Shown piece after piece: positions 9,178-17,923 of a stretch of 64,000 nucleotides of DNA. The notes under the pieces were generated by a model. That model was not told the origin of the DNA. It made no database searches and saw only the letters and a list, made by a program, of their open reading frames with translations. This DNA is from CAZJYI01 sp964550025 (GTDB taxonomy: Bacteria > Verrucomicrobiota > Kiritimatiellia > UBA8416 > CAYOBW01): NCBI GenBank assembly GCA_964550025.1, contig CAZJYI010000005.1:62001-126000 (forward strand), written 5' to 3'. The first letter of the stretch is position 1; each line of letters starts with the position of its first letter. The position numbers and the translations under genes were made by a program.

Positions 9178-10443
9178 CTACCTGCCCACCGCATACAGCC
9201 GGTCGTGCGTGCGGAAGTAGAGCTTGCCGTCGCAGACGGCCGGTGTGGCCATCATCGTGCCTTCGAGCGAGTTTTCGGCCAGGACCTCTCCTTCGGGCCC
9301 GGCCTTGACGACCTTGCAGACCGTCTTGTTGTTGAAGAAATAGACCCGTCCCGCGGCGGCGATGGGTGAAACCTTGCAATCACCGGAAAGCAGCTTCTTT
9401 TGCCACTTGACTTCGCCGGTCTTCAAGTCCAGGCACGTGGCTTCGCCGCGGTCGTTGTTCATGTACATGAGGCCCTCCCAGCATACCGGCGTCGCGCAGT
9501 CGGGGGAATGATCCTCGTGCACCCACATGCGATGCGTCTTGGTGATGTCACCTTTGCCGCCGGCCTTGATGGCCATCGTGTGACCTTTACTCCGGAATCC
9601 CGAAGCGACCGCCACGATGACCCCGTCGCTGAACGTGGGCGAGGAAATGCTGCGCCCGCAGTGGTGGGGGACCTTCAGCCCGGCGCAACGCCAGATCTCC
9701 GTGCCGTCGGCCGGGTTGTAGGCGTTGACGTGGTCCGCGCCCGACACCACGAGCCGGGCACCATCGCCTTCACCCACGATGATGGGCGTTGTGTACGCGT
9801 CCTGCCCCTCCTGTTCGGCCGGAAAATCCCGCTTGTCCTTCCACACCTGCCGGCCCGTCTTGCCGTCCAGCGCCAGGACATACGACTGCCCGGTGTGCAT
9901 GCACACGACGTAGACCATGCCGCCGTGCAGAACCAATGACGACCCCATGCCCCACTTGATCACGTACTTGCCGTGCTCCTTCTGCATGTTGCGCTTCCAC
10001 AGTTCCTTGCCCTCAGCGTCCAGGCAGACCAGGTCCCCTGTGCCGAAAAGGGCCCAGGCGCGTTCTGCGTCCGCCACGCAGGAAGGTGAGGCCATGTTGT
10101 GCAGCGGATGGGTTTTCAGCTTTCCCTTGCCGACCGTCTGCTGCCACAGGAGCTTCCCCGCGCCGCGGTCGACAGCCAGGACGTGATAGGAGGTGTCCTT
10201 GGTCTGCGTGGTCACGTAGATGCGGTCGCCCACGATCACCGGGGAGGAGTTTCCCAGCGGCGGGATGTCCAGTTTCCACGCGATGTTCTCTGTCGGAGAC
10301 CAGCGCAGAGGTATATCAGCCGCCGGCGAAACCCCAAAGCCGCCCGGCCCGCGCCATCGAGCCCAGTCCTCGCCGGTCACGTTCCCCACAATGCAACACA
10401 CGATCCCCAGAATCCCAGCTCGCCGGACCATCCTGTTCCCCAT
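9178..10443 (-). CDS. Exported PQQ-like beta-propeller protein
   Basis: 421 residues. The start at MGNRMVRRAG was chosen because it opens a good signal peptide (GILGIVCCIVGNVTG), whereas the upstream extension of the frame is low-complexity and lacks a signal. Mature residues begin EDWARWRGPGGFGVSP, the WxxWRGP-type opening of planctomycete/PVC propellers. They continue with six to eight blades carrying the repeat A-x-D-x-x-T/A-G-x-x-x-W (LALDGKTGRQVWK, CLDLKTGEVKWQ). No quinone-binding dehydrogenase motif (Cys-Cys pair or catalytic Asp context) is evident, so it is probably a structural or scaffolding propeller rather than an alcohol dehydrogenase. It lies between the retropepsin-like gene and the DUF pair on the same strand. 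Confidence 0.85.
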   Translation of the reverse strand: MGNRMVRRAGILGIVCCIVGNVTGEDWARWRGPGGFGVSPAADIPLRWSPTENIAWKLDIPPLGNSSPVIVGDRIYVTTQTKDTSYHVLAVDRGAGKLLWQQTVGKGKLKTHPLHNMASPSCVADAERAWALFGTGDLVCLDAEGKELWKRNMQKEHGKYVIKWGMGSSLVLHGGMVYVVCMHTGQSYVLALDGKTGRQVWKDKRDFPAEQEGQDAYTTPIIVGEGDGARLVVSGADHVNAYNPADGTEIWRCAGLKVPHHCGRSISSPTFSDGVIVAVASGFRSKGHTMAIKAGGKGDITKTHRMWVHEDHSPDCATPVCWEGLMYMNNDRGEATCLDLKTGEVKWQKKLLSGDCKVSPIAAAGRVYFFNNKTVCKVVKAGPEGEVLAENSLEGTMMATPAVCDGKLYFRTHDRLYAVGR

Positions 10444-10549
10444 CGCTGTTCCCCCCGTTTGCGGAGTTCTGTCTGATGTGCGGTCCCTGCAACGGTCGCT
10501 GCATGTAGACCACAGATTGCCTGAACGTGATTGCGATATCCGCCGCAGA

Positions 10550-10936
10550 CTACTTGAGGTCCAGTCGCTTGACATAGACCAGTCTGTGGCCAAGCATATC
10601 GACGGCAGCCTGGCATTGCTCAAGCGGAATGTACCCGAGCAGAGGTTCGTACTGGCCGTTCTGAGGAGTCATCTCGACGAAGGCGACCTCCGTCACTATG
10701 GGAGGGAATGCTTCGACCTCGATGCGAACGGGAGCGCAGATGGTGGCCGTCACCGTGTCTTGCGTAGCAGTCTCAAGTTCGAGCTGCCGGATCTCGGGGA
10801 GGTCGCCAAGCCTATCTCGCCATACAGACGGGAGAACCATCAGCGACGCACCGGTGTCGACAAGTGCATCGCAACGAATCTTCGAGTCCGGATCGAGAAC
10901 GTTGGTTATCGAGACCGAAGCCATAATCCTGCCCAT
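10550..10936 (-). CDS. Retropepsin-like aspartic protease family protein
   Basis: 128 residues. ALVDTGASLMVLP places the catalytic Asp at residue 27 in the D-T-G-A triad typical of single-domain retropepsin-like proteases. A second hydrophobic-hydrophobic-Gly motif (LLGYIPLEQ) supports the fold. Such proteins act as homodimers, each chain giving one Asp. No signal peptide is present, so it should be cytoplasmic. The ATG start was chosen over the GTG six bases upstream because GGAAGGGGG lies 8 bases before the ATG. No adjacent gene suggests a substrate; clan-AA proteases of this size occur scattered in many bacteria, often near toxin-antitoxin genes. Confidence 0.8.
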   Translation of the reverse strand: MGRIMASVSITNVLDPDSKIRCDALVDTGASLMVLPSVWRDRLGDLPEIRQLELETATQDTVTATICAPVRIEVEAFPPIVTEVAFVEMTPQNGQYEPLLGYIPLEQCQAAVDMLGHRLVYVKRLDLK

Positions 10937-11112
10937 AGTCACAACCCCCTTCCAATTGAACTGTATCGCGAACCCGATGCTCTCGGCAAGAGCCCTTTCT
11001 CGCCACCTTTCTCTGCCTGTTGATTGAGGCAGTAACCGCTTGCTTAGCGATTGTCACCAGTGGCACTATTGGTTTCTGCTCTCCAGATCAACCATGACCC
11101 GGGAGAACCGTA

Positions 11113-14100
11113 TTGACGATGAGACCCATAGCTGTTGCCATCGTTGCCCTGACTGCCCTGCTCGCAATGAGCGGCTGCCTCCTTCATCGCAGCGGTGGAT
11201 CGTCTCCGCGCGCGGTCACCGTGGGCCCCACCGTTGAGACGACGCCGCTGGATTACGAGGGGATGCGTCGATTGTGGTCGGGCGGGGTTGCCCAGACAAG
11301 CGGCGGCGGTTTCATCTGCAATTGGCTGGTCTGTGGCGAGTTCCCGAACCCGCCGAAACCGGGTCAACGCCACTACGACCACAAGCCGCCCTGCGTGGGA
11401 CTCGATACCGATTACCTGGTTGAGCACGGAGGCGACGCCGGCATCGTCCCCGTGGCCGGCATGACGCATCGCCGCCCCGACGGGAGCATGGCCGTCTGGC
11501 GCGAGTTCGCGTCAGGTGATGTGCTGAATTTCAATCACGCCCTCAAGGACCGCCGCACGGAGAACTCGGTCGCCTATGCCTATGCATGCGTGGAGCGCGA
11601 GGAGGAGGCCGAGCTGACCATGGGACTGGGCAGCGACGACGGGGTCCGCGTCTGGCTCAACGGCGAGATGGTCCATGACAACATTTGCGCCCGCGGCGTT
11701 CGCGCCGATCAGGACAAGGTTCCCGTGAAGCTGAAGAAGGGCGTCAACCACCTGTTGGCCAAGGTCGAGAACGGCGGGGGTGGGTTCGGACTGCAGGTTC
11801 GCTTTCTAGATTTCAGTTCCGCGGAGGCGATAGACCTGCGCGAACCACAGCCGAGGTTGGGCAAAGTGGAGCCGATGGGGGCGCCCGTCGTGAGGGTCGA
11901 GACGGACACGGGATTGGAGCAGGTGTTTCCCGGGCTGTCCAAGGTGCTTTTGGAAGCGGTCACCGACGGGATCGTGGCGGACAGCCGCGTGGTTACGCGC
12001 GGCGAAGTCGTGGAGTTCGATTCCAGCTCATGGCCGGACGGGCCGTACGAGATACGAGTCTCGCGTGAGCTGCCGGGGCCGCGCGTTTACCAGTACTTCA
12101 GAGGCTACAAGGGGGACTGCGCGATATTGGCGACCGCGCTGTTCGACGCCGCGGATGCGGCCGAAGGAAAGACCGACGCCGCGTCCGGCTGCGTTGTTTT
12201 CTTGCGCGAGTTGATGCGACGCCGCATTGGCGGGGATCCCAGGGAGGGCAAACCGGAACACAAGGCACTCCGGCCGCGCGACTGGGGACGGGTCTACGAT
12301 CTGTTGATGGAATACCAGGGGTGGTACACCTGCGGCGCACCGCGAGCCCCCGGCCCCGTGCGCTTGGGTTGGCGCGACGAGGTGGACGGTTCGTTCCAGG
12401 GCGCGAGAGCCTTCCTGCCGCCACACTACCGTACAAAGGAGAAATGGCCCATGGTCGTGTTCCTGCACGGCTACCACGTGGGCAACCCGCAGCTCTGGGG
12501 ATTCGTGAGGAACCCGAAACGCGTGAACGATTTTGTCGAACGCCATAACATCATCTTCATGGAGCCGTTTGGCCGCGGCAACACAACGTATGAGGGGATT
12601 GGTGACGATGACGTTGCGCGTGCCGTACGGACGGCGGTCGACGTGCTCAACGTGGATCCTGCGCGCGTCTACCTGATGGGTGTTTCGATGGGGGGCGCGG
12701 GCACTTGGATGGTGGGCAGCAAGCACCCCGAGCTGTTCGCGGCGCTTGGGCCGGTATGCGGGGGGTGGGACTACCACACCCACATGGAGGCGGAACGTCA
12801 GCGGACACTGACGAGACGGGCGCGGTTTCTGGCCGAGGCCGCCAGCCATTTCGCACAGGCGGAAGGTTTGGCCTCTACCCCCGTTTTTGTCCACCATGGC
12901 GCACGCGACGGTTTGGTGCAGGTTGATCACGCGCGCTTTGCCGTGCGCATGCTGCAGCGCTGGGGCTACGACGTGCGGTTCCGCGAGTATCCTGCCGGAG
13001 GCCACGGCCATCTCAACAGCCACGACGAGCTGATCTCGTATTTCCTGCAGCGGCGCAGGGAGGTGCATCCGGCGGAAGTGCGGTTGCGTGCACCGTGGTT
13101 GAATCGGGCGAGCGCACACTGGGTGCGCGTATTGCAGCGGGAAGACCCGCAGCGTATGATCCGCGCCCACGCACGCGTGGCGGACCGGGGGACAGTGCAC
13201 CTGGCGACCGCCAACGTCCTCTCGATTCGCCTCTCCCCGGGCGATGCGCTTGTCGACAGCGATCGGGCGTTGCAGGTTCACTGGAATGACGAGGTCCATG
13301 AGGCCGTAGCCGGAGCCGACGGCGCGTTTGTGCTTGGCACGCCCGGGTACCAACCCGGCCCCCGAGACAAGCATCCCCCCGTTGCAGGCCCGCTCCGGGA
13401 CCTGAAGCGCACCCCTTTTGCCATTGTGGCCGGCACTGTGTCGGAAGATCCGCGGATGCGCCGCTTCTGCCGGCTGCGCGCCGAGATCTGCCGCGACACG
13501 TGGCGCACCTGGCAGCATACGGAACCGAGGTACTTTGAGGATACCGAGATCACGGAGGATGACATCCGCCGTTACTCGCTTGCCCTGTTCGGCGGCCCCG
13601 AAGCCAATGCCGTGACCCGCCGTCTGATCGCGGAGATACCGCTTGGCATCGCAACGAACTCGGTGACTATTGACGGGCAGGCGTTCAATGGAGCAGACCT
13701 GTCGGTCTCGATGGTGTATCCGCATCCTCTCAACGCCGACAGGTACGTCGGCATCGCCGCCGGGACGTCGCCGGAAGCGATGTACCTGACGCGGGGATTC
13801 AACGATTCTGTGGATTTCGTTGTCACGGACGGGCGGCTGCAGGAATGGCGCGACGAGGCATCGCTCGAGCGGACGGCGGTCGCGTCAGGGTTCTTCGATC
13901 ACCAGTGGCGCTTCAAGCGCGGATTCACGTTGTTCGGGGACGGGCCGACGCGCGATCGTGCGCCGCGCCGGAAGGCACCGGTTCACTTGAGCGCGGCCGT
14001 GGATCGGCGACGTCTGATGCTCAGTGAGCTCACGGAGACGCAGTCGAGCGGACGGTTCACCTTTGTGCGGCGTGACAAGAACTGGGTCGGCGGACCCATT

Positions 14101-14466
14101 CGGCTGGGCGGCAGGCGATACAGAAGCGGCCTCGGCGTTCACATCTGGCACGATCCCTGTTTCATCGTCTACGACATCGCCGGTGGTGGCTGGACGCGAC
14201 TTCGCGGCACCGTTGGACTCGAGATGCCGGATGGCGTGGAGATTCTGGCTAAGGAAAAGGGTGGCACCAAAGTGGCTTTCCAGGTCAAGGGAGACGGCAG
14301 GGCACTCTATGACTCACCGGTCTTCATGTGGGACAGCCCGCCGTCGGAGCTGGATGTGGACATTACCGACGTGAAGCGGCTTGAGCTTCATGTCATCCGT
14401 AAGGCCGATTGGCACAACGCCGCCGTGAGCATCAACTGGGGCGACATTCGGTTGGAGAAACGTTGA
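11113..14466 (+). CDS. Predicted lipoprotein: PHB-depolymerase/prolyl-oligopeptidase-like esterase with NPCBM-like end
   Basis: 1,117 residues. The leader ends in AMSGC, a near-lipobox (Met instead of Leu at -3), so Cys22 is probably lipidated. Residues about 90-240 resemble a PA14/sugar-binding sandwich (GSDDGVRVWLNGEMVHDN). Residues about 415-650 are an alpha/beta hydrolase: nucleophile Ser in GVSMGGAGTW (about residue 525), Asp in ARDGLV and His in GGHGHLNSHDE. The last 150 residues match the NPCBM pattern (GGRRYRSGLGVHIW). Likely action is ester cleavage on acetylated or feruloylated polysaccharide at the cell surface; the substrate is inferred. The TTG start is used because GGGAG lies 7 bases before it; an ATG two codons later is the alternative. 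Confidence 0.8.
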   Translation: MTMRPIAVAIVALTALLAMSGCLLHRSGGSSPRAVTVGPTVETTPLDYEGMRRLWSGGVAQTSGGGFICNWLVCGEFPNPPKPGQRHYDHKPPCVGLDTDYLVEHGGDAGIVPVAGMTHRRPDGSMAVWREFASGDVLNFNHALKDRRTENSVAYAYACVEREEEAELTMGLGSDDGVRVWLNGEMVHDNICARGVRADQDKVPVKLKKGVNHLLAKVENGGGGFGLQVRFLDFSSAEAIDLREPQPRLGKVEPMGAPVVRVETDTGLEQVFPGLSKVLLEAVTDGIVADSRVVTRGEVVEFDSSSWPDGPYEIRVSRELPGPRVYQYFRGYKGDCAILATALFDAADAAEGKTDAASGCVVFLRELMRRRIGGDPREGKPEHKALRPRDWGRVYDLLMEYQGWYTCGAPRAPGPVRLGWRDEVDGSFQGARAFLPPHYRTKEKWPMVVFLHGYHVGNPQLWGFVRNPKRVNDFVERHNIIFMEPFGRGNTTYEGIGDDDVARAVRTAVDVLNVDPARVYLMGVSMGGAGTWMVGSKHPELFAALGPVCGGWDYHTHMEAERQRTLTRRARFLAEAASHFAQAEGLASTPVFVHHGARDGLVQVDHARFAVRMLQRWGYDVRFREYPAGGHGHLNSHDELISYFLQRRREVHPAEVRLRAPWLNRASAHWVRVLQREDPQRMIRAHARVADRGTVHLATANVLSIRLSPGDALVDSDRALQVHWNDEVHEAVAGADGAFVLGTPGYQPGPRDKHPPVAGPLRDLKRTPFAIVAGTVSEDPRMRRFCRLRAEICRDTWRTWQHTEPRYFEDTEITEDDIRRYSLALFGGPEANAVTRRLIAEIPLGIATNSVTIDGQAFNGADLSVSMVYPHPLNADRYVGIAAGTSPEAMYLTRGFNDSVDFVVTDGRLQEWRDEASLERTAVASGFFDHQWRFKRGFTLFGDGPTRDRAPRRKAPVHLSAAVDRRRLMLSELTETQSSGRFTFVRRDKNWVGGPIRLGGRRYRSGLGVHIWHDPCFIVYDIAGGGWTRLRGTVGLEMPDGVEILAKEKGGTKVAFQVKGDGRALYDSPVFMWDSPPSELDVDITDVKRLELHVIRKADWHNAAVSINWGDIRLEKR

Positions 14467-14608
14467 AATGCAGTGTGCCCGCGGAGGAGGAATGACGTCA
14501 GAACGGGGCAACATGGGGTGCGATCTCCCGTAGCGAGGAAATCCGTTCCGCGCACGTGCATGGGCGGAGAACGGTCTGAAAGAAGTAGAAAGACAAAGGA
14601 GTGGTGAA

Positions 14609-17600
14609 ATGCGGATACTGAGCCTACTGGCCTTACTTGTTGCCGCTGTCCCTTTGAACGTTGTCGCCGCACCGTCTGCCGCGAACGTGCTGGGGAGTGC
14701 GGCGGAGCGAGGTGGGCTGATCGTGCATATTGGCTGTGGGGGTGGTGAACTGACTGCCGACCTTCGCGCGAACGACCGCTGCGTGGTCCATGGGTTGGAC
14801 ACCAGCCGCGAGAACGTGCGGAAGGCCCGGGCGTTGATTCGTGAGAAGGGGCTCTACGGTCCCGTATCCGTGACCGTCCTGGACGGCGAGCGCCTGCCGT
14901 ATGCCGAGGACCTCGTGAGTTCCGTTGTCGTGAGTGAGCCGTCGGACGTCGCCCGGGAGGAGTTCATGCGTGTGCTGTGCCCCGGTGGCACGTTGTTCGT
15001 GAAGGAGAGCGGGAAGTGGGTTGCGCACGAGAAGGCCGTCCCCGAGGACATCGACACGTGGTCGCACTTCCTGCATGACGCGTCGAACGACTGTACGGCG
15101 CGCGATGCGCGTGTGGGTCCGCCGCGGCGCTTCATATGGCGCTGCGGGCCATTGTGGACACGCAGCCACGAGCACTCTTCGAGCCTCGTGGCCATGGTCA
15201 CGGCGGGGGGGCGGATCTACTACATCTTCGACGAAGGTCTCATGAGCGTGACCGACGCCCCGATTCCGGAGCGCTGGACCCTCATCGCCCGCGATGCCTT
15301 CAATGGTGTTCTCCTGTGGAAACGCCCCTTCGATAACTGGCGTGACAAGGTCTGGACCAACCGTTCGCTTCGAGGCGTTCCGGCAACCGTGCAACGGCTC
15401 CTCGTGGCTGAGGACGAAGTCGTCTTCACGCCCCTGAGCCTGTCGTCACCCGTGTCCGTCATTGAAGGGGCTACCGGCGAGCTCCTGGCAACGTGCAAAG
15501 GAACGGAGGGGGCGCAGGAGATGCGTTGTGTGCAGGGAGTGCTGCTGGTGCGTACCAGCAAGGGCAGCATCCTCGCTTTCGATGCGAAGAGCGGCGATTC
15601 GCTGTGGCAGCGGGCGGACAAGCCCATGCAGAACACGCTGGCAGGGTCGGGCCGGCGCGTGTTCTACCAGGTTGGCAACGCCGTCAAGTGCCGCGATGTG
15701 CGAACCGGCGCGGAACTGTGGACGGTCGGCGGTGATGCCGGCAAGGCGGCCGAAAGCGAGGGGAAGAAGCGCAAGCGCTCGTCCGCGACTCCGATCATCG
15801 TGCACGGCGATATCGTCCTGTACAACGCGGGCGGACGCCTGACGGCCCTTTCCGCGGAAACCGGCAAGCAGCTCTGGCAGAACAAGGGAGCCATGGGTAG
15901 CCAGTCCTTTGTTGCACGCGGCAGACTGTGGCAACACGCCGGAGGGGGAGTGAAGGCCATCGATCTCGCCACGGGAGAAGCGGCAGACAGCGTGAGCGCA
16001 GCCGACGTCTTCACGCCCGGCCATCACCCGCGCTGCTACCAGGCCAAGGCCACCGAGAACTACGTCATTACCCCCAATCGCGGCATCGAGTTCGTCAGCT
16101 TGACGGGCGGCCCAAACTCGCAGCACGACTGGGCCCGCGGCCCGTGCCGCTACGGCATCATGCCCGCCAACGGCCTGCTCTACGTCCCGCCGCACCCCTG
16201 CTTCTGCTACCCCGGCGTCAAACTCACAGGTTTCAACGCTCTGGCGGGTGGAGCAAGTGGCGAGCGGCTAGTGGCGAGTGGCGAAAAACTGGAGAAGGGC
16301 CCTGCCTACGGCTTCCCCAATCCGCAATCCGCAATCGGCAATCCGCAATCGGGTGATTGGCCTACCTACCGCAACGATGCCCGGCGCACGGGCGCCGCGG
16401 ACGGCACCATACCGGAGAAGGCCGAATCGCTATGGTCGACTGCCTTGAAGGCACCGCTCACGCCGCCGGTCTGTGTCGGCGGTCTCGTCTATGTGGCGGC
16501 CAAGGAGGAACACACGGTGTATGCCCTGTCCGTTACGAACGGGGCCGTTGCCTGGACGTTCACGACCGGCGGGCGTATCGATTCCCCGCCTACCGTACAT
16601 GGAGGCTCAATCCTGCAGGGGTGCACGGACGGGCACCTGTACTGCCTGCGGGCATCCGACGGTGAATTGGCCTGGCGCCTGCGTGTGGCACCGGTCGAGC
16701 GCCTGGTCGTGAGCGAGAGCCGGCTCGAGTCTGCGTGGCCCGTGCACGGTAGCGTACTGGTGAGTGAGGGCACCGTTTACGCGACGGCCGGTCGCTCGAC
16801 GTACCTCGACGACGGCATTCGCGTGGTTGCCGTGGACGCGGCGACGGGCGAGATCAAGCACGAGACTACGCTGGAAACGTGGACGCACACTCGCGAAGAT
16901 GCCGTAGACAAGCCTTTCGTGGCGGGCTATCACATGGAGGGGTCCCATTCGGACATCCTGGCGAGCGAGGGGGGCTACCTCTACATGGGGCAGTACAAGC
17001 TGGACAAGCAGCTCAACGTGCTCGACACGCCGTACATCCTGCCCGGAAGCGGTGACTCCAAACCGAAAGCCCTCGACCTCTCGGGGAAGCCGTTTGCCGA
17101 CGCGAGCGTACCGAAAACGGAGGGACTGGAGGTCCACCAGCGCAAGTGGCTGGAGAACGCGGCCAAGCCGCTGGTGGCGAAGCTGCGCGAACAGCACGGC
17201 GGCTTCAACCTCGGGCATCGCGAGATGGGACGGCACGTCTTCTCAACGTCCGGTTTCCTGGACGACTCGTGGTTCAACCGGACGTACTGGATGTATGCCG
17301 ACGCATGGCCAGGGTTCTACATTGCCAACGTGGCGGCGAAGACAGGGCAGCTGCTGGTGGTAGGCCCGGAGAAGACCTACGCTGTTCAGGCCTACCCGCG
17401 CCGCAACATGCAAAGCCCGCTGTTCACGCCCGGCGAAAAGGGCTACCTGCTCGTGGCCGACGCGAACGACAATGAGCCGTTTCTCGAGGACCGCACGCGC
17501 GAAACGACCAAGGGCTGGGGCTTCACACGCAAGGCCCCGCCGCTGTGGCACGACTGGGTGCCGATCCGGATCCGCGCCATGGTGCTGGCGGACGAAACAC

Positions 17601-17824
17601 TGTATGTCGCCGGGGCGCCCGATGTCCTGGGTACGGAGGACCCTATGGCTTCATTCGAGGGCCGCAAGGGGGCTGTTCTCAGGGCCGTTGCCGCCAGGGA
17701 CGGCAAGTCGCTCGGTGAACAGATTCTCACCGCTCCGCCCGTCTTCGACGGCCTCATCGCCGCGCGGAACAGGCTCCTTATGTGCACGACGGACGGGAAG
17801 GTGCAGTGCTTCGGGGGGAAATAG
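14609..17824 (+). CDS. Exported SAM-methyltransferase-like / PQQ-like beta-propeller fusion (paralogue 1)
   Basis: 1,071 residues. A Sec signal peptide (LSLLALLVAAVPLNVVAA) is followed at residues 33-135 by a class I methyltransferase-like Rossmann segment: motif I HIGCGGGEL, HGLDTSRENVRKAR and LDGERLPYAEDLVSSVVVSE, ending with the MRVLCPGGTLFV strand. From about residue 180 come at least ten PQQ-like propeller blades (WKRPF, LWQRADK, GDWPTYRNDARRTG). SAM is not expected outside the cytoplasm, so the methyltransferase fold probably serves another purpose or is degenerate. The usual acidic residue at the end of strand 1 is replaced by His. Between the propeller halves, 16256-16356 is heptamer-repeat sequence read in frame. 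A close paralogue is at 34962-38210. Confidence 0.85.
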   Translation: MRILSLLALLVAAVPLNVVAAPSAANVLGSAAERGGLIVHIGCGGGELTADLRANDRCVVHGLDTSRENVRKARALIREKGLYGPVSVTVLDGERLPYAEDLVSSVVVSEPSDVAREEFMRVLCPGGTLFVKESGKWVAHEKAVPEDIDTWSHFLHDASNDCTARDARVGPPRRFIWRCGPLWTRSHEHSSSLVAMVTAGGRIYYIFDEGLMSVTDAPIPERWTLIARDAFNGVLLWKRPFDNWRDKVWTNRSLRGVPATVQRLLVAEDEVVFTPLSLSSPVSVIEGATGELLATCKGTEGAQEMRCVQGVLLVRTSKGSILAFDAKSGDSLWQRADKPMQNTLAGSGRRVFYQVGNAVKCRDVRTGAELWTVGGDAGKAAESEGKKRKRSSATPIIVHGDIVLYNAGGRLTALSAETGKQLWQNKGAMGSQSFVARGRLWQHAGGGVKAIDLATGEAADSVSAADVFTPGHHPRCYQAKATENYVITPNRGIEFVSLTGGPNSQHDWARGPCRYGIMPANGLLYVPPHPCFCYPGVKLTGFNALAGGASGERLVASGEKLEKGPAYGFPNPQSAIGNPQSGDWPTYRNDARRTGAADGTIPEKAESLWSTALKAPLTPPVCVGGLVYVAAKEEHTVYALSVTNGAVAWTFTTGGRIDSPPTVHGGSILQGCTDGHLYCLRASDGELAWRLRVAPVERLVVSESRLESAWPVHGSVLVSEGTVYATAGRSTYLDDGIRVVAVDAATGEIKHETTLETWTHTREDAVDKPFVAGYHMEGSHSDILASEGGYLYMGQYKLDKQLNVLDTPYILPGSGDSKPKALDLSGKPFADASVPKTEGLEVHQRKWLENAAKPLVAKLREQHGGFNLGHREMGRHVFSTSGFLDDSWFNRTYWMYADAWPGFYIANVAAKTGQLLVVGPEKTYAVQAYPRRNMQSPLFTPGEKGYLLVADANDNEPFLEDRTRETTKGWGFTRKAPPLWHDWVPIRIRAMVLADETLYVAGAPDVLGTEDPMASFEGRKGAVLRAVAARDGKSLGEQILTAPPVFDGLIAARNRLLMCTTDGKVQCFGGK

Positions 17825-17923
17825 CGACGACAGGGGGCGGCTCCCATCCGTGGGGCGTCCCCATCGCTGGGCAGGGGATCCACTCGCTCACGCTCGTGGC
17901 TACAGGGACCGCTCCTGGTTGGA

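Noticed and set aside
12028..13725. 565-residue minus-strand frame opposite the esterase lipoprotein
   Set aside because: The sense frame carries the full serine-hydrolase triad; this one carries nothing recognisable.
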